From assembly GCA_937894675.1 (NCBI GenBank), contig CALCQO010000006.1, forward strand, positions 1 through 24,670: a stretch of DNA of 24,670 bases, written 5' to 3'. This document shows positions 17,301 through 23,115 of this stretch, piece by piece. The translations under genes and the position numbers were made by a program. This stretch comes from an uncultured Clostridia bacterium. Its GTDB lineage: Bacteria > Bacillota > Clostridia > Christensenellales > Aristaeellaceae. Positions within the stretch are counted from its first letter, which is position 1; the number at the start of each line of letters is the position of its first letter. A model generated the notes under the pieces. The model searched no databases. It was given only the letters and a program-made list of their open reading frames with translations, and was not told the DNA's origin.

Positions 17301-17462
17301 CGTGTGGACCGTATGCGCAACGTGGTGCGCAAGCGCCCCCGCCATTGCTGGGTGCAGGTAAAGGAATGGTTCAACCTGACGGACGATCAGATGAACGGCT
17401 ACTTTGGCCCCAAGCCCGAGTACCCCCCGGAAGCGCTGCTGGATAAGGATGATGAGATTTAA
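14322..17462 (+). CDS. Membrane-anchored CotH kinase protein with three lamin-tail domains
   Basis: The 1046-residue product has a basic N-terminus and one membrane helix (about 20-36), so the rest should lie outside the cell. Three lamin-tail domains follow near 61-195, 217-350 and 376-520. Each opens with (V/L)xxxExM and includes a (D/S)WxE(V/I/L)xN segment. A chitobiase/hexosaminidase C-terminal-like domain (about 527-603) contains TIRYTTDGSVPT. The CotH kinase domain (about 610-1010) has KSFKVKAKASLGSRYFNAKVF, VYLNGQYWGHYNLRERV, NTDSGNIRFYR with D864 and N867, and WIIFDMDYG with D884 and D886, matching the catalytic and metal-binding sites of this protein-kinase-like family. CotH of Bacillus phosphorylates spore-coat proteins; the target here is unknown. 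The ATG at 14322 follows AAGGAG by six bases. Confidence 0.9.
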   Translation: MRSTPAKRNPRKPRKTERRLALVIFCVAVLALFIIFGPKEPVIKALNVNPDGQVTLSHQGLVISELMSDNASALPDEGGNFPDWLEVWNSTSEPMDLEGITLSNRSDKAKFLFPKMTLEPDSRVIVFCDNQNQNEAGKPFHAKFKLSSIACTAYLFDTSGHVLSSVEAPTLNANETYYLNEENVYVKGENIFSPGFANTMEGHEAYMNSYRVDNGTLLLNEIMAAPRTGLRDEDDELSDWIELKNSGTETIDLSHFALSDNEQRPVKWIFPQGSIIAPGGTYLVFCSGKDRPNIGGYPHTNFSIAAEGETITLSTRQGQLVDRIVFDNLPSDNSYGRNPATGAWQIFTVATPGVENDSAGAAMADRFLRSLNTSGVYISEAMSSNNSIQLGQNQVYSDWAEIVNESDKTVDLSLWGLSDNINWPRKWQFPAGTTIMPGEHKVIYLDKSPTAGSNAASLSASYALKRLGGETLTLADPTGRVLDKMLMPAVPVDISYGRAPGRDGFFYFDGPTPGAANGTGFTGFAANPVLSKAGGLYKENIEVALSVTGGATIRYTTDGSVPTLENSIEYKEPIQIKETVVLRARAFTPNLQPSAITTATYVMKTYFSMPVVCLTTDPDELWNQENGMYASGVGVDLTSYKYIPFKNPTPTYRTFGKQFRPGYAEMFNSETADVVFSQGVEFGLIGQYSLDMPQKSFKVKAKASLGSRYFNAKVFEDRPFEEYKSLVLRVSGNDCVWTRMADGVQSRLLEQIPDTTVIHQAWQPVIVYLNGQYWGHYNLRERVSRYFVAQHEGIPLEKADDMTILEASWKSYHGSNSEYRAMIEKIKNSSPATNPEDLQYILDNVDVDNLFDFVIFQMFFANTDSGNIRFYRVPGGKWRWIIFDMDYGLFRAANNGVRNMMNPKGHGSNDDIDNTIWVKLLENQEMLDKFLTRFGEIFRFLTTDRMLAQINDSYKLLSPEMNMHFERWAALNLKNISMEQPQTVDGCLRYWDARVDRMRNVVRKRPRHCWVQVKEWFNLTDDQMNGYFGPKPEYPPEALLDKDDEI

Positions 17463-17510
17463 GGCAAATTAACCGCTAATTGATATCAACTAACTCCATA
17501 AGCATCAAGT

Positions 17511-17542
17511 AAGCCCAAGTTTCTGAAAGGTAACTTGGGCTT
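17511..17542 (+). terminator. Hairpin after the CotH gene, probable terminator
   Basis: Perfect 11-bp arms, AAGCCCAAGTT (17511-17521) and AACTTGGGCTT (17532-17542), enclose a 10-base loop, 48 bases after the CotH stop. The following TCGCTTGGCTTT has only a poor T-run, so termination may be weak. A related hairpin lies 140 bp to the right. Confidence 0.5.
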
Positions 17543-17650
17543 TCGCTTGGCTTTATAAAAGTTGGTAGCGGTACGTCGCATCCTACAAACTTATGCTGTC
17601 TTATGAAAGCATGTTTCGCTCGGAAGAAGCAGAGCAAGGCTGCGTTGCGA

Positions 17651-17685
17651 AAAGCCAGGTACCCTGAAAGGGATTCCCTGGCTTT
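17651..17685 (-). terminator. Hairpin after the serine recombinase gene, probable terminator
   Basis: Arms AAAGCCAGG (17651-17659) and CCTGGCTTT (17677-17685) pair, with an inner CCCT/AGGG stem (17662-17665 and 17669-17672). On the minus strand it lies 13 bases past the recombinase stop and runs into TTTTCGC. It shares the loop word CTGAAAGG with the hairpin at 17511-17542. Confidence 0.5.
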
Positions 17686-17698
17686 GCGTGGAGCGGAC

Positions 17699-19165
17699 TT
17701 AGCTCCGACGTGGTGCACCAGACAAATCTATATCCGAACTCGTAATGTCTTGTAGCGTAATGGTTTTGTCTGCATCTTTGAAGTTGAAGGTGATGACAGC
17801 CTTATCATCGTACAGGAAGATGGCGTTGATGAAAGTATCCACCAGCATCTTCCGGTGTTCCTTCTTGCTGATGTCCAGGACACGGAACTTGTGCAGATAA
17901 AACCGCATAAACTCTTCGCTGATCTTTGGCTTTTGCAGCCGTTCGCTGGCGATTTTGATTTCCATATCCTCTTTGATGGCTTCCAGCTCTTCCAGCCTTT
18001 GCTTGGTGGAAGGGGTCAGGATGCCTTGCTGGATGGCGTTCAGAAGGTTGTTGATGCCCAGGGTGGCTTCCCTTAGCTGTTGCTCGTAGTGGGGTAGTTC
18101 GGTGGGCTCTTTGCCCTGTAGCTCCATCAGCTTGGCGATGATGGCATCAATGGCCTTGTCATCCATCACCATCTGCATGGTGGCGTTCACCACCAGGTCT
18201 TCCAGCCATAGCTTCCTTGCGGACTTCTTTTTGCACGTCTTGCGCTTTTTAACCCCCACGCACTTGTAATAGCGATGTACCCGCATCGTCCGGCTGGTGC
18301 CGCTTTCCCCGCACATGTAGAGGCCGCAATAACCGCAGAACAGTTTAGTGGTCAGCAGATAATCATCCTCTGCCTTGTGCCGGGCGGGAGCCTTCTGATT
18401 CTTCTCCATCTTCTTCTGCACACGGTCAAAGAGGTCCTTCGGTACAATCGCAGGGATGCCATCAGGTATCACTACATCTCGGTAGCTCAACTCGCCCATG
18501 TACCGCCTGTTCTTCAGCAGATGCCGCACGCTGCCAAACTGCATGGGTCTGCCCAGGCTGTTCTTGAGGCCCTTCTCGTTGAGCCAGTCCCTGACTTGCT
18601 TCAAGGTATGGCCTTCATCATAGCGTTTATAGGCTTCCAGAATGAAGGGAGCAGTTAAGGGATCTATCTCAAAGCGCTGTTCATTGTTGACCAGATATCC
18701 GATGGGAACTGTTCCACCAGTGAACTTGGCCTTTAAGGCATTGTCTGTCATTCCCCGAATGACTTTTTCGGATAAGTCAGCAGAATAGTATTCTGCATAC
18801 CCCTCCAATACAGCCTCCAGAATAATGCCTTCTGCCCCCTCGGAGATAACTTCCGTGGCGGATACCACCTTCACGCCATTGCGCTTGAGCATCGCCTTGT
18901 AGCGGGCGCTATCATAGCGGTTGCGAGCGAAGCGGTCCAGCTTCCAGACGATGACCACATCAAACAGCTTCTTGCCGCTGTCCTTGATCATGTTCTGAAA
19001 CTCTGGGCGGTTGTCTGTCTTAGCCGAATAGGCCCGGTCAATATAATGGCGCAACACGGTCATGCCATTCTTCTCCGCAAAGGCGGTGCATTCCCGCAAC
19101 TGTCCTTCGATGGACTCTTCCCGCTGGCTGTCGGAGGAATAGCGGGCGTAGATGACTGCTTTCAT
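17699..19165 (-). CDS. Large serine recombinase (site-specific integrase)
   Basis: The 488-residue protein is a large serine recombinase of the type that integrates and excises phages, ICEs and cassettes. The N-terminal resolvase domain has R8 and the likely nucleophile S10 in YARYSSDSQ, then VWKLDRFARNRYDSA near 74-88 with the active-site arginines. A recombinase domain follows (GGTVPIGY..., LLKNRRYMGEL). A zinc ribbon has CGYCG and CGESG near 275-285 and later cysteines near 303-320. A coiled-coil stretch lies near 365-410. Length is at the short end of the usual range but looks complete. Its ATG overlaps the KilA-N stop by four bases with only a weak ribosome site, so it is likely coupled to that gene. 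Confidence 0.93.
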   Translation of the reverse strand: MKAVIYARYSSDSQREESIEGQLRECTAFAEKNGMTVLRHYIDRAYSAKTDNRPEFQNMIKDSGKKLFDVVIVWKLDRFARNRYDSARYKAMLKRNGVKVVSATEVISEGAEGIILEAVLEGYAEYYSADLSEKVIRGMTDNALKAKFTGGTVPIGYLVNNEQRFEIDPLTAPFILEAYKRYDEGHTLKQVRDWLNEKGLKNSLGRPMQFGSVRHLLKNRRYMGELSYRDVVIPDGIPAIVPKDLFDRVQKKMEKNQKAPARHKAEDDYLLTTKLFCGYCGLYMCGESGTSRTMRVHRYYKCVGVKKRKTCKKKSARKLWLEDLVVNATMQMVMDDKAIDAIIAKLMELQGKEPTELPHYEQQLREATLGINNLLNAIQQGILTPSTKQRLEELEAIKEDMEIKIASERLQKPKISEEFMRFYLHKFRVLDISKKEHRKMLVDTFINAIFLYDDKAVITFNFKDADKTITLQDITSSDIDLSGAPRRS

Positions 19166-20022
19166 GACTCAGTTTCACCGCCTTCCGGTAGTTCTCTGAT
19201 TCTTTCCGCTTCAGACAAGACACGCAGTTGATACTGGGCAATGCCGCGCAGCGTTCTAAACCTTTCCGGCTTGCTTTTCCCTTCTTTGATCAGCTCCGCA
19301 TTGTGGGTTTCCAAATTGGACAACACGGTTAGCTCCGATATGGATGCGAAATCTAGGATATTGCTGCTCTTGGTGAGTTCAGGGTTGGCTTCCCGCCACG
19401 CCTTGGCTGTGCAGTTGAACAGGGCCACATTCAGCAGATCCGCTTCATCCGCATAAGCCAGCCATTCGGTGTTTTTCGTGTAATTGCCTTGCGGCAGCAC
19501 ATAGTTTTTCACTGCATCCGTATGGATTAGGTAGTTGCTCTTTGATAGAAAACGCTTGGCATCCCATTCCAGTTTCAGTCGGTCATTCTCTTCATCCTTG
19601 AGGCGCTGGTACTCTTTCAGCAGATACAGCTTAAAGATGGGGCTAATGGCGGAACCGAACTCAAAAGCAATGTCCTTGTGGGCGTAGGTGCCGCCGTACC
19701 GCCCGGCTTGCACATACATGCCAATCGCCTGGGTCTTTGCAATCCATTCCTTTACGCTGAGGGTAAAGGTATGTAACCCAGCTTCGCTTCTAAAGTGGTC
19801 GAATTCGACCACTTTAAAATCGGGGTTATACATCATCTCCCATGTTCCCAGAAACTCCAAGGTGTTGCGTGTACGTAGCCAGTTCTTGATGACATCCGCT
19901 GCCCTGGTGGCATCTGTGCGAGCCTTGGCCATGTTGGTCAGGCTGATATAGTCCTTCTGATCGACGGTGATGATGGTGACTTCAACATCCTGGACGGTTA
20001 TCACGGAGGTTTTTCTACTCAT
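19162..20022 (-). CDS. KilA-N domain protein (possible phage-type antirepressor or DNA-binding factor)
   Basis: The 286-residue product is a KilA-N protein, a DNA-binding domain of phages and large DNA viruses. Visible in order are YISLTNMAKARTD near 26-38, VIKNWLRTRNTLEFLGTWE near 44-62, and YNPDFKVVEFDHFRSEAG near 65-82. SVKEWIAKTQAIGM follows, then GRYGGTYAHKDIAFEFGSAISPIFKLYLLKEYQRLK near 108-143. The C-terminal half is unassigned. Its DNA contains a perfect 26-bp palindrome within the KVVEFDHF codons. GAGGGAG precedes the ATG at 20022. The gene overlaps the repressor gene by eight bases and the recombinase by four, so the three are one operon. Its role, perhaps relieving repression or guiding recombination, is inferred from position only. 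Confidence 0.88.
   Translation of the reverse strand: MSRKTSVITVQDVEVTIITVDQKDYISLTNMAKARTDATRAADVIKNWLRTRNTLEFLGTWEMMYNPDFKVVEFDHFRSEAGLHTFTLSVKEWIAKTQAIGMYVQAGRYGGTYAHKDIAFEFGSAISPIFKLYLLKEYQRLKDEENDRLKLEWDAKRFLSKSNYLIHTDAVKNYVLPQGNYTKNTEWLAYADEADLLNVALFNCTAKAWREANPELTKSSNILDFASISELTVLSNLETHNAELIKEGKSKPERFRTLRGIAQYQLRVLSEAERIRELPEGGETES
19791..19816. repeat. Perfect 26-bp palindrome inside the KilA-N gene
   Basis: The arm TAAAGTGGTCGAA (19791-19803) is followed directly by its exact reverse complement (19804-19816), centred on an EcoRI-type GAATTC. There is no spacer and no mismatch. It lies in coding sequence for KVVEFDHF, part of a conserved KilA-N motif, so protein constraint explains some but not obviously all of the symmetry. 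Confidence 0.9.
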
Positions 20023-20377
20023 TTTGTTGCTCCCTCAACATCTGACGCAACGTTTCTCTAAGGCGTTTATTGACCATGGACTTTGGCTCGAAGCACAGCT
20101 CAATGAACTTCTCTATCTCGGGATGGCTCATTTCTACTTTCGGTTGCGCTTTATAGATTATTCCTTGCGGGGCATTTGTTCTTCCGTAGATGTAGTCTAA
20201 AGAGACATCGAAAAAATCCGCATATTGAATTAGCACATGATAGGGAGCAGAAGCTTCTCCGCTCTCATAGCGATAAATGCTTGATTGACCAACGTTAAAA
20301 AGCTTTGCCATTTTCATCTGCGAGAATCCAATACTATCTCTCAAACTACGTAAGCGTTGACCGACAATTTTCAGCAT
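20015..20377 (-). CDS. XRE/Cro-CI family helix-turn-helix repressor
   Basis: The 120-residue protein has a typical HTH_3 domain at about 6-62 (RLRSLRDSIGFSQMKMAKLFNV, then SSIYRYESGEASAP, then ADFFDVSLDYIYGRT) and a short acidic C-terminal tail of unknown function. It is the first gene of the three-gene mobile module and probably represses that operon: two direct repeats lie over its promoter boxes. The ATG at 20375-20377 follows AGGGGGT. No peptidase or ligand domain is visible, so SOS-type self-cleavage is not expected. Confidence 0.9.
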   Translation of the reverse strand: MLKIVGQRLRSLRDSIGFSQMKMAKLFNVGQSSIYRYESGEASAPYHVLIQYADFFDVSLDYIYGRTNAPQGIIYKAQPKVEMSHPEIEKFIELCFEPKSMVNKRLRETLRQMLREQQNE

Positions 20378-20396
20378 GTTATGACCCCCTCACTGA

Positions 20397-20410
20397 CAAC
20401 CCGATTATAG
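20397..20410. promoter_or_regulatory. Direct repeat 1 over the -10 box, putative XRE operator
   Basis: CAACCCGATTATAG covers the -10 box (20404-20409) of the mobile-module promoter. A second copy with two differences starts 33 bp upstream, which is three helical turns. Confidence 0.5.
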
Positions 20411-20432
20411 TTTAATTGCGCAGGAAAATCAA
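20404..20432 (-). promoter_or_regulatory. Promoter of the XRE-KilA-N-recombinase operon
   Basis: On the minus strand TTGATT (20427-20432) and a perfect TATAAT (20404-20409) are exactly 17 bp apart. The start point would be about 20 bases before the repressor's ATG. Two direct repeats overlap the boxes, which fits autorepression. Confidence 0.65.
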
Positions 20433-20443
20433 TCCCATTATAG
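20430..20443. promoter_or_regulatory. Direct repeat 2 over the -35 box, putative XRE operator
   Basis: CAATCCCATTATAG overlaps the -35 box and matches repeat 1 at 12 of 14 bases. A partial third copy, CAATCCGA, lies at 20453-20460. From there to about 20670 no gene or clear structure is seen, apart from a CGCATGCG palindrome (20472-20479) and a weak CCTAT/ATAGG stem near 20489-20506. Confidence 0.5.
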
Positions 20444-20676
20444 ATGTTATAGCAATCCGAAAAACGAGACGCGCATGCGAACTCATCGCCTATTTAGAAG
20501 CATAGGATTTAGATAATGACTGTACACTAGAAAGGACTCCAAACAACTTCGATAAAAACCGAAAGACCAGTAGTTGGATCCATGATAGCTTGCTGGGACA
20601 ATGCTTCACAAGGTCTGACTGATAACAGAATACAGCCCATCAAATACAGCCAAGCCGATTCCAAGTAGCTATGCTG

Positions 20677-20705
20677 TTGACAATTATTACGTTCAGCGAT
20701 ATACT
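20677..20705 (+). promoter_or_regulatory. Promoter of the PadR operon
   Basis: A perfect TTGACA (20677-20682), a 17-bp spacer and TATACT (20700-20705) form one of the best promoters in the window. Transcription would begin near 20712, about 30 bases before the PadR start codon. Inverted repeats overlap it. Confidence 0.75.
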
Positions 20706-20722
20706 ACGGATACCGTAATAAT
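20683..20722. promoter_or_regulatory. Nested inverted repeats, putative PadR operator
   Basis: Outer arms ATTATTACG (20683-20691) and CGTAATAAT (20714-20722) are perfect inverse copies 22 bp apart. An inner palindrome TACGG-ATA-CCGTA spans 20705-20717. Together they cover the spacer, the -10 box and the start point, as expected for a repressor site. PadR regulators usually repress their own operons, so autoregulation is the simplest reading. Confidence 0.6.
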
Positions 20723-20741
20723 GAAAGGAGCCGTAGCCGGA

Positions 20742-21056
20742 ATGGAGAACGTTGGTGCGCTGACTGAGGTGTCCCTGTTCATTCTGCTCTCTTTGTATGA
20801 GCCACGACATGGCTATGCGGTGATGCAGTTCATTGAGCAGCAGACGGATGGCCGCCTGCGCTTGGGCGCGGGCTCCCTTTACGGTGCGCTGAACAACCTG
20901 GCGGACAAGGGCTGGATCGAACCGCTGGGCGAAGCGGACAGGCGGCGCAGGGAATACCGGATCACCCTGATAGGAAAAAAGGTCGTGCAGGGAGAGATCC
21001 GGCGCCTGCATCAACTTACGGCCTTTGCGGAAGAGATTGTAGGAGAACAGACATGA
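20742..21056 (+). CDS. PadR family transcriptional regulator
   Basis: The 104-residue protein is a short PadR-type winged-helix regulator. It has EVSLFILLSLYEPRHGYAVM near 8-27, then LGAGSLYGALNNLADKGWIEPL near 41-62, and the wing RRREYRITLIGKKVV near 67-81. It lacks the long C-terminal helices of larger PadR proteins. The ATG at 20742 was chosen because AAAGGAG (20724-20730) lies upstream; the in-frame ATG at 20721 sits only about nine bases after the probable transcription start and has no ribosome site. The 11-base spacer is slightly long. Its stop overlaps the next start as ATGA. Confidence 0.92.
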   Translation: MENVGALTEVSLFILLSLYEPRHGYAVMQFIEQQTDGRLRLGAGSLYGALNNLADKGWIEPLGEADRRRREYRITLIGKKVVQGEIRRLHQLTAFAEEIVGEQT

Positions 21057-21661
21057 GCAAGAGAGTGTACCGATACTTCTATGGCTTTCTGGACAAGCAG
21101 CAGAGCTTTCTCAACCGGATGGCGAGGGAGGGGTGGCGCTTGGTGCGCACTGGGCGCATCAGCTATGTGTTTGAGCCTTGCCAGCCCGATGAGTACAACT
21201 ACTGCGTTGATTTTGTGGCGCATAAGTCGCCCAGGGCATCCCAGGATTACCAGCGCTTTCTGGATGAGATGGGTTACCGCGTCATGACCAAACCCCTGAA
21301 CATCAACTATTCAATCGGCAAGGTACGTGTGCGCCCCTGGGGCGAGGGGTGGGGCAAGCTGTCCACCAGCCCCGGCGCGTTCAACAAGGAGTTGCTGATT
21401 GTGGAAAAGAAGAACGACGGCAAGCCCTTTGAGCTGCATACTACGATGGAGGACCGCATGGCCTACTATCGCATCCAGCGCTCGGCCTGGGGCACCGTGG
21501 CACTTGCTTTGGCTGCCTTTGCGGTGTATTCCCTTGTCCGCTATGGATGGGAGTGGCAGGCTGTTGCTCTGGCCGTTCTTGCCTTGTTCCACCTGTGGCC
21601 GGCATGGCAGAGCCACCATATCTTTAAACAGTTGAAGGCCCGGTCGGAGGTGATGGAATGA
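21053..21661 (+). CDS. DUF2812 domain membrane protein
   Basis: The 202-residue protein begins with a DUF2812 domain (RYFYGFLDKQQSFLNRMAR, then GWRLVRTGRISYVFEPCQP, then YCVDFVAHKSPRASQDYQRFLDEMGYR). Two closely spaced hydrophobic helices lie near 144-180, followed by a short basic tail. DUF2812 genes commonly sit directly after PadR-type regulators in Firmicutes, as here, and may act as a membrane partner of the regulator; the biochemical role is unknown. Translation is coupled to padR by the four-base ATGA overlap. The end overlaps the next gene the same way. Confidence 0.85.
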   Translation: MSKRVYRYFYGFLDKQQSFLNRMAREGWRLVRTGRISYVFEPCQPDEYNYCVDFVAHKSPRASQDYQRFLDEMGYRVMTKPLNINYSIGKVRVRPWGEGWGKLSTSPGAFNKELLIVEKKNDGKPFELHTTMEDRMAYYRIQRSAWGTVALALAAFAVYSLVRYGWEWQAVALAVLALFHLWPAWQSHHIFKQLKARSEVME

Positions 21662-22746
21662 TGAAGCGTTTTCTGTGTCTTTTGTTCCCCGTGTTCTTGT
21701 TGCTTGGCATGGCAACGGCCGGCCTTGCGGCAACTCAGGAAGACTTTCTGGCCTACTTTGAGGAGAATGCCTTGCCAGGCCTGCAGGCCTGGACAAAGGA
21801 AATATCAGAGAAAAGCATCCTCATCATGGGCGAGCATCACGGGGTTGCTGACAACCACTCCCTCTACCTGGATATTCTGCGTAGTTTCCCCGAGGAGCAC
21901 ATCCAGCTGGTGCTGGAGATGTCGCCCAGCTTTGCCTTCCTGTGCGGTGAGTACCTGCAAACGGGAAATGAAACGCTCCTCCAAAATGCCATTGGTCACC
22001 TTGTCGGCACCTTTGGATATTCCAAGGAACACCTTGCGTTCTGGCAGGAGGTCAGACAGCTGGCCCAGCAGGGCAAGCGCATCGATGTAATCGGTGTGGA
22101 CCAGGAGTTCCAGTTGAAAAACACAGCCCTGGCGCTTCTGACCATCGACAAGGAGCGGTTTACGCCCGTGCTGCAGCGCATCAATGCTGCCGGAAGCCGG
22201 GGCGCGGACGCATTGATGAAGGAGCTGGCAGCCATCGTCCGGGAGCATGAAGACCTGCCCGCTGACAGCGAGAAGGACCAGGCAGTGCAGGACATCATGC
22301 TCAGCCTGGGTCAGCTGCTGGAAAACCCCATGGGTGACAAAGAGCGCGATGTGCCCCTGTATCAGACCTTTGTTAGACGGGTGAAGCCTGATGTCCGCAC
22401 CCTGGGCATCTTTGGCGGACAGCACATTACAAAGGCGGGGAAAGCACCTACCTTGGTGTCCCAGCTGATGCAGGAAGACCTATTCAGGGAGCAGGCGGCT
22501 GTCGCCCAATTGTTCTATGTGGATGCAAGCTATATGGACGCCCGGTCCGGCCAGGCGCTGCCTCTGCAGGGGCTGACGAAGGACTCTGTCATCGTGCAGC
22601 ATGCGCAGCGGCAGCAGGAAAATGTCGCCATCTATCGTCTGCCGGCCAGTCCCCTGTTTGAGGGGCCGGATGTCAAAGGGCTTTCATTACCCGATCTGTA
22701 CGATTATGCCCTTGTGACCAGCGGTGCGCAGGCATGTAGCAGATGA
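21658..22746 (+). CDS. Secreted erythromycin-esterase/ChaN/Tiki-superfamily protein
   Basis: The 362-residue product has a signal peptide (MMKRFLCLLF... ending near AGLAA at 21-25) with no lipobox. The mature part resembles the Ere/ChaN/TraB-Tiki superfamily of metal-dependent hydrolases and heme-binding proteins. It has LIMGEHHG with E59, H60 and H61; a second acidic site in LVLEMSP (E87); FWQEVRQLAQQGKRIDVIGVDQE with D148 and E150; and FGGQHITKAG with H256. The spacing of these follows erythromycin esterases as recalled. An unassigned C-terminal part follows about residue 270. A strong GGAGGTGAT site precedes ATG 21658, which overlaps the DUF2812 stop. Its substrate is unknown; macrolide esterase activity should not be assumed, because the family is diverse. 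Confidence 0.72.
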   Translation: MMKRFLCLLFPVFLLLGMATAGLAATQEDFLAYFEENALPGLQAWTKEISEKSILIMGEHHGVADNHSLYLDILRSFPEEHIQLVLEMSPSFAFLCGEYLQTGNETLLQNAIGHLVGTFGYSKEHLAFWQEVRQLAQQGKRIDVIGVDQEFQLKNTALALLTIDKERFTPVLQRINAAGSRGADALMKELAAIVREHEDLPADSEKDQAVQDIMLSLGQLLENPMGDKERDVPLYQTFVRRVKPDVRTLGIFGGQHITKAGKAPTLVSQLMQEDLFREQAAVAQLFYVDASYMDARSGQALPLQGLTKDSVIVQHAQRQQENVAIYRLPASPLFEGPDVKGLSLPDLYDYALVTSGAQACSR

Positions 22747-23115
22747 GTTCGCCCTACCCAGAAAGTGGCCCTCTGAGTTGGGCTTCCGTAATGCCTTTAC
22801 TGGCATTGGGTAATCTTCCCTCCTAGTCTTGCACAATGTCATAGACAAACTGAGTCAACAACATGCCAGGAGATTGTTGACACTGCCTGTGGGGGCTCAA
22901 TTCTTGGTTATCGTAGCAGACTTGCACCGCCCAGCCCCACACAGGGGATTGTCAATCTGGATACAGCCGGCGCGGCCCACCGCCTCCTTGTGCTGCGCGC
23001 GGTACAGACCAGGCCGCAGCGTGACACAATCAACGAGTGCCTCCTTTAGGGTACGCTGGGTGGATGTTCCTCTGTTCTTCACCAGTATAGCCCAGGCAGG
23101 CACCTGGTGTAAACG
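22747..23115. other. Convergent intergenic region with nested inverted repeats
   Basis: No convincing gene is seen in these 369 bases between two converging genes. Three structures stand out: a small hairpin AATGCC/GGCATT (22790-22807) after the plus-strand operon; perfect arms GTCAACAA/TTGTTGAC (22854-22861 and 22874-22881); and a longer imperfect inverted repeat (22877-22897 with 22933-22955). A CACCAG/CTGGTG stem (23080-23109) lies just past the stop of the minus-strand gene. None is followed by a good T-run. Confidence 0.6.
22877..22955. repeat. Imperfect inverted repeat of about 21-23 bp around a 35-base loop
   Basis: The left arm reads TTGACA, three bases, then CCTGTGGGGGCT (22886-22897). 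The right arm, on the opposite strand, reads TTGACA, a few bases, then CCTGTGTGGGGCT (22933-22945). It differs by a short bulge. It could be a structured RNA, a regulator site or the remains of a small mobile element. Confidence 0.55.

Noticed and set aside
17476..17718. 80-residue minus-strand open frame after the recombinase
   Set aside because: It spans both hairpins, overlaps the recombinase end and has no recognisable motif.
17592..20677. 8-bp direct repeat TATGCTGT on both sides of the mobile module (17592-17599 and 20670-20677) as attachment core
   Set aside because: A match this short is expected by chance when comparing a few hundred bases on each side, and the right copy touches the PadR promoter.
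22897..23103. 68-residue minus-strand open frame in the convergent intergenic region
   Set aside because: It overlaps the inverted repeat, lacks a ribosome site and family motifs; a decayed gene fragment cannot be excluded but is not supported.
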